Assembly (NCBI RefSeq): GCF_037975245.1
Contig: NC_092562.1
Coordinates: 26,858,054 to 26,922,053 of the forward strand
DNA from: Apostichopus japonicus
Lineage: Eukaryota > Echinodermata > Holothuroidea > Aspidochirotida > Stichopodidae
Length of the DNA: 64,000 bases
Direction of reading: 5' to 3'
In this document: positions 12,948-25,600 of the stretch, one piece after another
Layout of the letters: each line of letters opens with the position of its first letter
Numbering within the stretch: position 1 is the stretch's first letter
Notes under the pieces: generated by a model
Seen by the model: the letters and a program-made list of their open reading frames with translations, nothing else
The model's database searches: none
Told to the model about the DNA's origin: nothing
Translations under genes and position numbers: made by a program

Positions 12948-13800
12948 AGAAGGATGCAGAAAGTTACACTCTTGGATTTACCTATATTGTACCCAGAATA
13001 TAATGGAGGCATAGTATTAACGGATTTTCGTTTGTCATGATTCGGGACTTCTTGACAGCTACGTTTCTCAGAATTTTTTTCTACTTTCCAGAGAAAAGTT
13101 TTATACTTCAGCTTACAGATTATATTGCAGGTTACTTGAAATTAGAAGGAGTAATAATTAAAAAAGAAACTGTTTTGTTAATCAAAATTCTATTTTAATA
13201 TGTTTCCACATTGCAATGTGTTCTTGTGCATTATTTTATATCAAAAATATTTTTGAAGCAGTTGCAAGTCATTTCCAGAATGAAGAAGTACTTTGTTTAC
13301 ATGTCACATCATAATACTTAAGGTATTCCAGGCTTGCCAATACCTGTGTGGTGTGACCTGTAGGTAATGGCCACTTTGCATTGTGAAATATAAATTTCTT
13401 TCATTACGATTAACAAAGATGCATACAAATTATGATTTTGACATAATTATATTTTTACAGTGTTACAATAACCTTGCATACATATCAAACAGTGTCAATT
13501 TTAATTGCAAGTGTATAAAAAAATTTTGCATTTCTAATAGTGTTGTGGAACCTTTAAGGACTTTAGATTGAAGGTTGATAAAACATGATGATTAGGTTTA
13601 TACTATCTTTCATTCTTCTGCTTCTATATTACATTAAATTGCTTATTGTATATATATTTTTTTTATAACTTGCTTTTGTTTCATATCTTCTAGCTTTTGT
13701 TTTCAATTGGAGGCAGAATATATATTTTATTTCATCATATCATTCAAGAAATTACTGTAAATAAATCAAGATATTTTTAGATTATCTTCATACCCTTTGC
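12948..13800 (+). other. Probable 3' UTR of gene 1
   Basis: This AT-rich stretch follows the TAA and has no further coding exon. An AATAAA hexamer at 13760-13765 is a plausible polyadenylation signal. The true cleavage site cannot be told from sequence. Confidence 0.4.
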
Positions 13801-14756
13801 CTATCATGTTAAGATATACAGATACTCTAACCTGATTTCAAAACATTTCAAGAAATAATTTAGCCAGTATCACATCACAAAATGGTCAGAGTTTTACTAC
13901 AAGTCCTGAAGCCAGAGCAGTTCTGAACACAGGGACCCATGATACTTTATAAAGAAATATTCTAAATCTTCCAACCTATCACATTAATTTGAACACCAAG
14001 TTTTATTCCTGCAGTTAAAAATGTTTCTTCATTTTTTTTCTTTCGTATACTACTTTCCAGTTTTGCTTTTATGCTTCATCATTCTTACTGTTGTCTTCCA
14101 ATTGAAAAAAAAAAAAAAATATTCTAAGGTTATCATTGAAATAGAAAAGGACAATATTAGAAACAACCCAAACTTTATGTTAGCTGAAATGTATTAGAGA
14201 AATGAAAGAGATGATATCCTTGTACCCTGGCATAGGAATGTTTGCTTTATGTTAGCATTGTATCATTTAAATACAGTTTCGATGGATGTCATATAAAAGT
14301 CTGGTTATATTTTTATTTTTACATGTCTCAGAGTGATATAATGCTTAGTACCTTTTAAAACAATAATAACAGTTTGACACATCAGATTTGTGTTCACACA
14401 GACACAGGTTCCAGCAGAAGCATGGCAGACACCAGTTCAGTTTAGGTACCTACCATACTGTAAGCAATCGATATCTCCAGTCACATATGATTGCAAGTTT
14501 GGTTTAATTATCTACCATACCATAAACAATCAATATCTTCTGTCACATATGATTTAAATGCTAAGAAATGCTTTAAACTTTAAATACTTGCAAACAGTAT
14601 TGGTATGTACTGTCAAATGTCATGCTTCCTGAATGGACTTAACGGTTATGTTCATTAGAAATATTTACAATTTCCCAGTTTGTAATATATATACAACTTC
14701 TTTTCTGAGTATGGATAAGCAGGTAATTGCAGTATAATGTTTCAAGAAAGACTATA

Positions 14757-14757
<1 letters not shown>

Positions 14758-14819
<62 letters not shown>
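14758..14819. repeat. (TA)n microsatellite
   Basis: About 60 bases of alternating TA. Translation of this array yields Tyr-Ile repeats that are not a gene. Confidence 0.95.
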
Positions 14820-14823
<4 letters not shown>

Positions 14824-14916
14824 GAGCGGATGTTGACATGCTTGGTGTATATGATGAAATGTAGAAAATGAGACTTCAACAAGCACAGTAAGAAAGTATA
14901 CAAAGTTGTATGTTCC

Positions 14917-14959
14917 AATATTTCGCCGGTTAAGGCTTTATCAAGGAATGAGGTGCAAC

Positions 14960-14962
<3 letters not shown>
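14917..14962 (-). ncRNA. Decayed hammerhead-ribozyme-like core
   Basis: On the - strand: TTCC, then TTGATAA, a stem GCC-TTAACC-GGC, then GAAATATT and GGAAC. TTCC/GGAA can form stem I next to the core, and ATAT gives a tiny stem III. An outer AGTTG/CAACT pair also exists. The core should be CTGANGA; here C3 is T and G8 is A, so it is probably inactive. It abuts a TA array. Confidence 0.45.
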
Positions 14963-15018
<56 letters not shown>

Positions 15019-16547
15019 TATATATACATATATATTATGAGACAAAAGCAGAGAAATAAGATATGACTAACAATTGACATATAAGGAGTATAACAAATCA
15101 TCAAGAATTTTTTTTGTGATTTAAACATATAAGCAGAACTGAGAACCTGTTTTACTTACATAAGTGCCTTTTTAACAACGTATACAGTAAATATATTAAT
15201 GACATTGCAAGACTCACAAGAGACGGGGGAGGGTCTTAGACCATGATCAACAAGTGACAACAATAGCTCAAATAACTTAGGGCATAAATCAATTTGTGAA
15301 AATATTGTAGGACTCCCCATTTCCTAACGTTTCAATCGTCGTAGACATTTTCTTAAATACCTAAAGTGAGTTTTAATTAACTCAAATGTCAAATCTGTAA
15401 CTGAACGTGTACGAAAAGAAATTAATTGGATCTTTTGTATTAATTCTCACATCACCGGCCTCAAAAAAGACTTGGGACCCCTAAACAACTCCCAGTTCCA
15501 CAAAAATATGTGATCCGTTCTTTCTTCAGTCCTTAATCTGCTTCCTGTATAGGCTAGATTTATTTGGTATTAATTCCATCAGTGCCCTCATACTTATCTA
15601 GCATCATACTTTCATTATGTTACATTTTGTACTTTTCATTTCGCTGTCAATTATTGCGGAAAAAGGTCCAAGGGGAACCAAATATTACAAATGTATATAT
15701 TATAGCAGTACTACTTATTTGTCAATTATGAGTCATATCTTATTCCTATGCTTATGTCTAATAATATTTTCTTTTGGAGTAAACAAGGATTTTCTTTTTA
15801 TGAATTAAAGATAAAATATATAGTAAAAATTAGCATATATGGCAAAAATACATATGTATATAATAATCTAGAAGTAAACAATCTATTTCAGGAGAAAAAT
15901 GTTTTCATTTACATTTCAGGATCAAATATGTTTGTTTAAAAATTCATTTTGAAATAAAAAATGCAACTCAAAAAGGTGCTTTACTTTATCAAGGTTTTAA
16001 TCTATTCTTGGACAGTTGTTGAAACAGAAGCCAAGCTCTTTTTTGTAAAGAACAATATGAAAGAACTGTTTTTAACTGAATTAACAGCTACTGTTAGTAC
16101 CAGAGTAAGAAACATGATTTATTCATGCACTAACTGATATTCGAATACCATATGGAATGCTGACAAACATCAAACACTAGGTACTACCACACTGTAAAAG
16201 TCATAAAACACCATATTACATTGCAAATCCATTGAGACATTACACTATAACACTCATTAATTTCAAAAGTTGAAGCTACTTGTTTCCAATATATTTTCAT
16301 GTAATCAAAAGTTACTATTCTTTAAATGTATTTATCATGAGTTTAAATTTACAATAACTAGTAGAAAGTTTACCTTTAGTATTTAATGTTACAATTCCAT
16401 TCTGGGTATCAGAAAAGCAAGCTTAAACCAAGAGCCTTTCCCGATGTTCTTTGATTGATAGTTAACCTAACTGGTTACTATATAGACCGATGTATTCCCA
16501 GCTTTGCATGTATCTTTTACTACTTGGTAAAGGTATGTCAGCTCTGC

Positions 16548-16616
16548 TTAGATGTTGCCATATGTTGACTCTGGTGAATCCACCTTCAATAGGAGATGAC
16601 AGAGATCGTAATCATC
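16548..16616 (-). CDS. Gene 2 terminal exon: tail with YGNI
   Basis: 69 bases from a TTCTCAG acceptor to TAA. It encodes DDYDLCHLLLKVDSPESTY then GNI-stop. Separated from exon 9 by a 4-kb intron largely made of a DIRS-like element. Confidence 0.9.
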   Translation of the reverse strand, partial: DDYDLCHLLLKVDSPESTYGNI

Positions 16617-19600
16617 CTGAGAATAATAAATGAAAACATAACCTCTGAGAGAGAATCACCAAAGTTACTGCACACATGTATCATACAACCTATGAAAAAC
16701 ACACCTACCCACAACGGTCATACGATCAATATTTTCAACACCAAAACCATTTAAGTGGTTCTGGTTACTTAAAAAATCACGTTCTGTCGTTTTCATCGAT
16801 TGAATACTGACTTATATTTCCCGTGACGAATCCCAACGAAAGAATGGTAAATTGTCAATTTTAGCTCTCACTGTCTCATGTTATACCTCACAAGGGCATG
16901 CAAGAGATATTAAGCAAGATTGCAAAAGAGCATATGCAAACAAATTGTTATGCCTACTACGACCAAGTTGGTAAAGTCATTAAACGGGTGGGTGGTGTGG
17001 CTACCATCCATCCAGGCCGACTCCTTCCTCTTTAGGATCCACTTCCGTTACATGGCTAGTGTCAGCGAGAAGCTACTCGGCGAACACGGTGAGGGTTGGT
17101 TCATATAACCAAGGCATAAGTGAAAAGGACAGGAGACCTTAGTAATAATATACGATCTTTTTAAGGAATTTATATACAGCTCACCTCACTGAGTTTGAGA
17201 ATCATCTCTCTTGTATGTATGTATGTATTTTTTTTTTATTTGAGTAGGTTGCTCTCCATGCACTCCTGTCTTCAGACCGGCACCAATATTAGGGATAACG
17301 TTCACGTTGGTGTGTGTGTGGGTGCATGTGAAGAGATAACTATGGCTTCACACTTTCCAAAGAGATGTTCCATAGTGGGGCTGGGTGGGTTAGCATATAT
17401 GAGGTAAGTGCGTGGTTACCAAAATCACAAACCAGGTAAGTAGTTTCGGGGAACTAACACACAATTACCTCATATAAATATGCATTCATACTAGCAATGT
17501 TGGGGAGGTCCTTCCCGAAACACTACTGCTCTACCAAAGGAGCCCTCTGCTGAAACTGTTTGGCAAGTAACATGACACAAAGGATGAGGGAGTTTTCCAT
17601 GACGCAGCCTTTATGACTTCTTCCATTGAGATGTAAGACCTGGCGTTGGCCCCAACGTCAGAAGCTGTGGCCAGTTTTTTGTCTGTTGAGTAGGGCTTGA
17701 TTAGATTGACAATCCAACTCAACAGAGTCAGTTTGAGGTTGTGGTAAAGGAATATGTTGGTAGGATGAATGGCCTCTGTGGCGTACTGACTGGTTTAATT
17801 TTCTATAGGTACCACTTTAGTGCCCTGACTGGACAACAAAGTTTGCCTTCTGTCATGGACGATATAGAGGCTAGTGTTGGGAGGAAGATTTCCTCTGGGG
17901 TAAATGAAGATGACTGGTTTGCCAGGAACTCTGGCTCAGGTGGTAGGTGTAATCCACCCGGTTCAAACCCAATAAATCCCGGTTTAGTCGCCAAGACATA
18001 TAGACAGCTTCTTTGCTTTGCTGACGCCGATGTAACAATGAAAGATGTCTAAAACGTGAAAAATTCCCATGGTGTTAAGAACTGGTTCAATAAATGGTTT
18101 GCAAGTTTTTGAAGTATGTGGTTAATGGACCATGAAACAGTCAGTTTCTTGGATGGTGGACGACAACTGAACATGCCCTTCAAGACGGGCCAATATTTTG
18201 TTAATGGCCACAGTTGTAGTGTCTCAGTCCTTGTGAACTGCCGCTATGGCCAATCTCTGCATTTCTTTATTATGCTAATTTGTTTTCCTTCATGAAAGAG
18301 TTGTGTGAAGAAGCCAGCAAATTCTATTGTAGAAGCTTCCATGTGATGGTGAGAGTTAGCGGCAATAGCCCAGCGTAATAGTTAGTTAGTGGCTGCCCAC
18401 GAGAAGTACTACTTCAATCTCGAGTGGTATATGCTAGTTGTAGTGACCCAGCGGGCATCTGCTGCCAAAGCAGTAATTTCCGGTGGAATTTTATCTTCTT
18501 CCATGTATCTCTTGAAATTTTCCACACTGAGATGTAGACTGTGAAAGCCTCTGTAGTGAAGTCGGCATCTCACCTGGACTTGTATGGGTCCTTCTCGGGA
18601 TGTTTGAGTGAAAGATCTATGAGTAGACTCTACAGTAGTGGGAAGCAAGTGTGCTTGTGCAACATGGAGCTATCAGTATCATGTCCCTGTATTTTCGTGT
18701 AGCCTCACTGAGACCTTGTGTAGAAAGCACCACGGAAGGAACGCGCGAGTCAACAGTTCTGTCCAAGGAAATGAGAGTGTATGTGTTGCCCATGGTTCCA
18801 GATGAAGTGTTTAGAGCAGAACAACAGGAGCTTCTCGTTGTCTGAGGTTGCGAATAGATCCAGAGATGGTCACCTGAATTGCCTCTGAATTGCCTGCTTG
18901 ATGAAAAGTGTGGATGTCTATGTTGTGTTTGTCACATAGTAGAAGGAGGATCCATGTTCTCTGACCTAATAAGGGAGACTTCTCTCCACCTTGGTATTTG
19001 ATATAAGCCACTGTCGCTGTGGTATCTGATCAAAGAGACTGTGTGGTTCTATGTAACAGTCTGCCCGAGGCAACGTGTCGCTTGGTCAACCAGGTGAGGA
19101 ACGTTCACCGGATCCTTTGGATTGTACCACTGAAGGTATATCTGTAGTGACTGCATCTGAGGGTTTGCACCTTGATAGGATTCCTTTGTGGTCCGCCATC
19201 AGGCCAATTAGTTTGAGCCATGATCTCGCCTTTGAATGTTGTTCGGATAGAAAGTCCTTCGTAAGAAGTCACAGGGCGTCTACCTTTCTTCTGTTGGGAG
19301 GACCCAGTCCTTTTTTAGATCTAATAATGCTCCTAGCTACGTGAGGCCTTTGGGTTGGTGTTAGAGATGACTTACTTTCATTTATTAACCAGCCTATGAC
19401 CATTGAGGAAAAAGAAGTCAAGTCTGTGTCTCTCTATGAGTCAGTCCTCTTCCGATCTTGAGACGAATTTTATTGTCTTATTGTTTTACGTGAGTCAATT
19501 TCCATGTGCTGTATTTTAATGTTATATCCATCTTATTCTGTACAACGAGCATTTAATTACCCGTGGCGGGTTTAATAAAGTGAATCTTATCTTATCTTAT

Positions 19601-22600
19601 CTCTTACGATAAACAAGTCGTCGGGGTCAATCCTGGGGAGGGATCTCAAAACTGAGTTGCTAAGGACAATCCCAGCCAGGGACCTGTAACTCCGAAGGGG
19701 CCTTAAAGACATGTAAGGGTCTTCGCGGGGACATGAATAAACCTTGGGGAATTGAAATAAATAGCAACACTAATATAGTGTTGGTGATAACTCAGAATTC
19801 TAAACCCAGATTTTGTTCTTCTATTTTCTAATTATGTACGAAGTCTGAACTAGAAATTGGTATATTTTCCTCCCAAAGCTTTAAGAAAACATCAATCATG
19901 CATCTAATCCTTATAGTAACACTTGAATCTGATCCATTAAACATCAAGGAGGGTTTAACGAATCGACCATCAGTGTACAATGAATCAATGTCAATTGAAT
20001 CAAATGCAAACAAGCCAATATATAAGTATGGGAAATAGCGCTAGTAATTTAACATATCCTAACATGCAATATGTATGGAGATAAAATATAAAGGCCCGAA
20101 ATGACGTAAACAATGTTGGCTATGAAAGTCATTAAAAAAACACTTATGCAAGAATGGTACTTAGCTAAAACTGCACAAAAACGATGTAGGATTATGTTAG
20201 CCACATAGAAGGTAAGAATAAAAATTCCCCCGTGTCAAAGACTTATGTTATCAATACAATCAAAATTGGACAAATTTTCACGACTTTCCATACCAATGGC
20301 CAAGAGAGGATGGAGGTTTTACGGCCTGGATGGCTGGTAGCCACACCCACTGATTAACGACTTGACCAATATTAGCATGGTATAAGAGGATAACGCATAT
20401 GCAGATGAGGTAAGTAAGTCCATGTTAAATTTAAAGTACAGATATATAGTTCAGAAATTCTATTAAAACCACTTTACTGTGTCATATAACAATTTCATGT
20501 CCTTAAGACTTTGCCCTCATTGACTATGATATATGAAGAGCCTATATACAGATACAATAGCACTGTATAAAATACCTGTGTTGGAATAAAATGTTGGTTA
20601 CTTCCTCTCAGTTGCTTGACTGTACTGAACACATCTACTCTATTCTCTAGTTTCAATCGTTCCATCTCTGATTTGGTTACAAGGAATATGCCAGTTCTTC
20701 CAACACCATCACTACAGAAAAGAGAAAAAAAACAAATTTACTTCTTTACATGAGTTTTATGATATTAAATTGCGATTTATTTTGGCAACTAATTTAAGTG
20801 TACTTATCATATGTAATAGATTAGCGAGTGCTTAATGATCTCCCCCTGCCTATAGCAAATGCCGCCTGGGTTCCCTGTTTTTTGCCGACAACATGAGAGT
20901 TTGATTATCTACTTGAGTGCCAGAGTTGGTAATGCTATCAATGGTGAATGCTCCTCTGCAATAATTCATGATTAAACACACAGTGTAATATTTCAGTGGT
21001 TAAGCCAAATTTGGCTTTACACTGGAATGTGGGACCCGTTCACAATTGAGAATGCACCCATACTTTAAGTCTGCAAGGGCGATTACTTCCTTAGTGTGAA
21101 CGTTCGCGTACCCGCACTTCAAGTCCTTATGCATTCTTAAGAATAATCCTCCTTTCATGGTTTCTTCAATCCCTTTTTATTTCTAAATAAGTTAATGTGA
21201 ATGGTCGCAAACTTATAGGGACCCGAGGTTTTAGTTATAATATCCGCTATATCCAGTTGCTTTTTGGCGGGTATTTTTGAACGTGCAGTAGACATACGAT
21301 TTTTGAAGAGGCCATAATCGGTAGCTTTACGTTTATTTCGATGATTTTGGAATCAGTTGCTACGGCAGTTACTAAAAGGCTAACTCCATTACGTATTGCT
21401 TAGCCTATAATGGGGTTACTTTAGCGTACCGAAGACTTTACAATTGGTCTTTATGCCTTCGATGTTGAATTTGCCTCAAATACGATTATCAGCAGTAAAA
21501 ACCTGGGTTAACGTCTACTGGTATGTAGTGGTACAGATTAGTTTGAAATTTGAATATATACAGTATACTGTTTATGTGCAATGATTGAACGTTATGGCGA
21601 AGTTGTGTAAGGAGTAGTACGTACCACATTAGTACAACATATTTGGCAACGGCAAACCACAGAGAAATGTAAACAGCTGGTATGAATTTTTCAGGTCTGC
21701 ACAGTAAATTAATCTCGCAAGCGGACTTAATACGAAACTCACCCATTCTTAAATGTGAACACGTCATTTTCCTAATTGATATTCCTTCTCGCGTACTTAA
21801 TATCAACAATAGCCCTAAGTCTTGCTTTTTTTTAATGTGAACAAGGCTGTAGGGCTGGCTATTAAAGCACTTGTGTTTATAATCATTGGCGGGGGGGGGG
21901 GGTCAGTTGATGCTATCAAGTAACAAATTATTAATGCTCAAGTGACTTTAAGGAGGACGTTTTTTCTAAGTCAGACTTGACCATCATGTTGCAATTGAAA
22001 CAAAATTCAAAAGTAGTAGAAGACCAAAGAGAAACAATACTAATAGACGGCTAGATATATGTAGGAGTGGAAATTTGAGTACCGTAAAATGCCTTGAACA
22101 ATTTTGCTATAAAACAAGCAAAATATCAAACTTCTTTTCTCAACTGCAAATTTTGTGTAACAAATTATTTATACCATTCATATTCCTACCAATGATTTCA
22201 TCAGTACTGAAATCAGCAAGTGATGTGTAGAGAACAGCAAATCTGCAAGAGATTTCCTTCAGGCTCACGAAAATGAATTCCGCCCACAATCTTTCACCTA
22301 TAGCATGTGCAAGCACTTAAGACAGCCTAACGGTTGAGCACCCTATATTTACTACATTGTTTCTCCATGGCTCTCGCAAGGAAGTCAATTTCAAACCCAA
22401 TATTGGGTTAGCACTCAAGTTAATTTATTAGGATGAAATTCAACACGAGACAATTAGATTGACGGAGATTTAATTTAAGAGGTTTCTTTCTGCAGTTTCC
22501 TGTATTTCATATTTCAAAATCATCATTGACCTAGTCCTGTTGATTCTATAACAGCTGTGCTGTAGTAATATAGATTCTGCCAAATATAATAAAACCCTGT

Positions 22601-25600
22601 GGAACAAGGAAACTGCCAACATTGGCTATGCTGTGCATCCTAGTATTATATGGAGAACAAGGAAGTATAGACACAGAAGCGTATAAACTTGATACGCCCA
22701 AAACAAGTTTGGAAATGACAAATCCACATGCATACAGGAAATGAGGAAGGTAACTGTATCAGTTCTCCATGGAAGCTCATCCGGTAAAACAAACATACCT
22801 TACTATATCATATATCTTTGGCATTCAACATGGTCACCACGAGGTAGTAAATTCTGCACACATGTTGCCATATTGTTATCGGGTAGGCTTATCCGATAGG
22901 TAAAATCAATGCAGGTTGGGAGCAAACTCTGCGATAACTGTTTGGTATTTGTAATATAAATAGCAAAGTTATTAATCATGGCAAGTAGTACATAATACTT
23001 CTAAATAAAGGCTGTCCACAATAAAAGTTCTGGCACTTGCTGAAGCCAAATGCTGCCACACATGAAAACTTTGCCTGCTACATGCCATTTATAAAATAGT
23101 ATGACAAAACGTTGTCATTTCGTGCCACATGTCTATTCAAGAAATGTGTGAGGATGCCTCTTCCAATCACAATTCAAAGTCATAGTGTCAATTAGGGATT
23201 GTAAAGAACAAGATCTCTTAACAAATTACTTCCTCAGTGTTTCTCACAAGGAAGCCTTATGAGCACAACTACAATCATAAAAATATGATTCTACAATAAA
23301 TTTCTAGACATTATAATTACTTCTTTCCGCTGGCAGACATGATATTTGACCATTCCTTGCAATCCATTATTTTTTCCAATGTTGGATTGTAGTTTTGCCT
23401 AGCATTGACTAATTCCTAGCAACACAATATGATCAACTGTATTAAGATGATCTCTGTTGCTAGGCAGCAGGGTTCAGTGTTACCTTTCAAGATCACTGTC
23501 AAAGCAAAACATATGATATGTCGAAAGTCTGTGTATTTTTGAATGAAATTATAAATCAAATACTGTACTGGCCTTTAGTACTTGCAAATTTTCGTCCAAT
23601 ATCATTGAACTTCATCTGGCAACTGCAGAGGTGTAGATCCGATATTGATGGATTGTTCACATGAGTCGACGGGAAATAACAGCTATTGATTCCATGCATG
23701 AGAAAGTTGAAAACGCAACTCCCCTCTTTTATTGGGGGAGGTTTCTCCACGCGTTCCCAAATGGCTTCCCTAACTCCTCGTTCAAACCACCTCTCTTCAC
23801 GATCTAGAATGACAACGTCTTTGGGATCAATTTGGTGCCCAGTTGTTTGGGCGTGTGTGTACACCGCTGAATCCGGTTGATTATCGCTTGAACTTGGGCG
23901 GCGATGCTGGTCAACACGGGCTTTTATAGACTGTTTCGTTTCACCAACATATGATTCAGGACAGTCTTGTTGTGCACACTTAATCCCATAAACTAGATTA
24001 GATTGTTCGTCTCTGGGGGTCTTGTCCTTAACGTGGACAAGTTTGCTGCGTAGTTTGTTGGTCGGCTTGAATGCGGTGTTTATGCCAAAGAGCTTGTACA
24101 CGTTCTTTACTCTCTCAGAGACACCCAAACAATAGGGGATGATTATCAACGTTTTGGTTGTTGATTCAGAATCAGGGTTGGCGTTGTTAGAGCACTGGTT
24201 TGTATCTGGCTTTTGTTTTTTAGCCTATTCAAATGCCCAGTTTGGATAACCGCACCTCTTTAGCGCTCCTTCAATGTGATCTTTCTCCGATGGAATGTCA
24301 CTTTGATCACTGATGATTGTATCGGCACGGTAGTGGAGGGTGCGGATGACGCCAAGTTTATGGATGAGCAGGTGGTGCGACCCAAATTGCAGGTAGTGAT
24401 CTGTGTGGGTCGGCTTGCGATACACCACCGTGTTAAGTTTGCGTTTAGGATTTATCTGAACAAGGCAATCCAGGAAAGCGAGGTTGTTGTTATGACACTC
24501 TTCTTGCGTGAATTTGATGTTGGTGTTAATACTGTTGATGTGCGTGAAAAAGTTATCTTGTTCGTCCTTACTGGTGATAACAAAGGTGTCATCGACGAAA
24601 CGAAGCCACAACTTCGGGGGCACACGTGGATAAGTGTTTAGAGCATGCTGTTCAAACCATTCCATAACAAGATTGGCAATAATTGGAGAAATGGGATTCC
24701 ACATGGAACAGCCATATAATTGTCTGTAAAACAGCTCATTGTTGGAAAAATAAGTGGTTTCCGGACAGTATTTGATTTATAATTTCATTCACTATACTAC
24801 AACTGGATGAATCATAACATACATCAACATCTGTGTATTTTTCTTATAATCCTCTAATGATGTAGAAAGAATATATTACTTTACCTAGGCTGCCATGTTT
24901 GGCTTCTAAACTGTTTCAATCCTTCATTCATGACAATAGTTGAGAGCAATATTTCCCCAAATTTTAGGATTGTGGAAGTTTTATTAAAAAACATGCGAAA
25001 GGCAGCCTTAAGCAATTGATCCCTAAACTAGCATGGGCATATGAAATTCCAAATCTGTAAAACTTTACTCAGAGCAATGTTATTCGTTGTAAATTTCCAG
25101 TCTTTTTACATATCTAGAATACTATGTGTCACTATATAATCCCTCTAATATTATGTAATACTAACATGCAGTGACCAACTGGAAGTCCTTTTGCTGCAAT
25201 GCCATCTAGTAATGTATCCATTTCATGAATGAGTCTTGTGATATCAAAAAGGTTCTCCTAATCCCAAGACTTCAAGTGCATGCGATGGACTTTCATGACT
25301 CTCTGAAACAGAAAGAACATGGGAACCACAACTGAGTGAAGAAGATTTCCAAATGCATAACTGATTCTCATAGTTTCCTAGAATTAATAAGAGAAATGTT
25401 CTTCACGGAAGGAGGGCAACAGAGGGGTTGTGGGTGTGGGTGTTATTACATAGGTTCTATGGATTGGTTTTGCTAGCTATTTAGTTCATTAACCGTACAT
25501 CAGAGGTGAAACTCTCCTGTTGCATTTTCTTCAAACTCTCCTAAAAATTAAATTACCTGAAACAAGATGTGGGTTTCAGTTTCTGACAACCTAAATAAAC

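Larger units (their letters stand above)
13801..16547. other. Convergent intergenic region between genes 1 and 2
   Basis: It holds TA arrays at about 14758-14819 and 14964-15035, a decayed hammerhead-like core (14917-14962), and AT-rich sequence without supported exons. TTTATT at 16118-16123 (AATAAA on the - strand) could be a poly(A) signal for gene 2. Otherwise nothing recognised. Confidence 0.45.
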
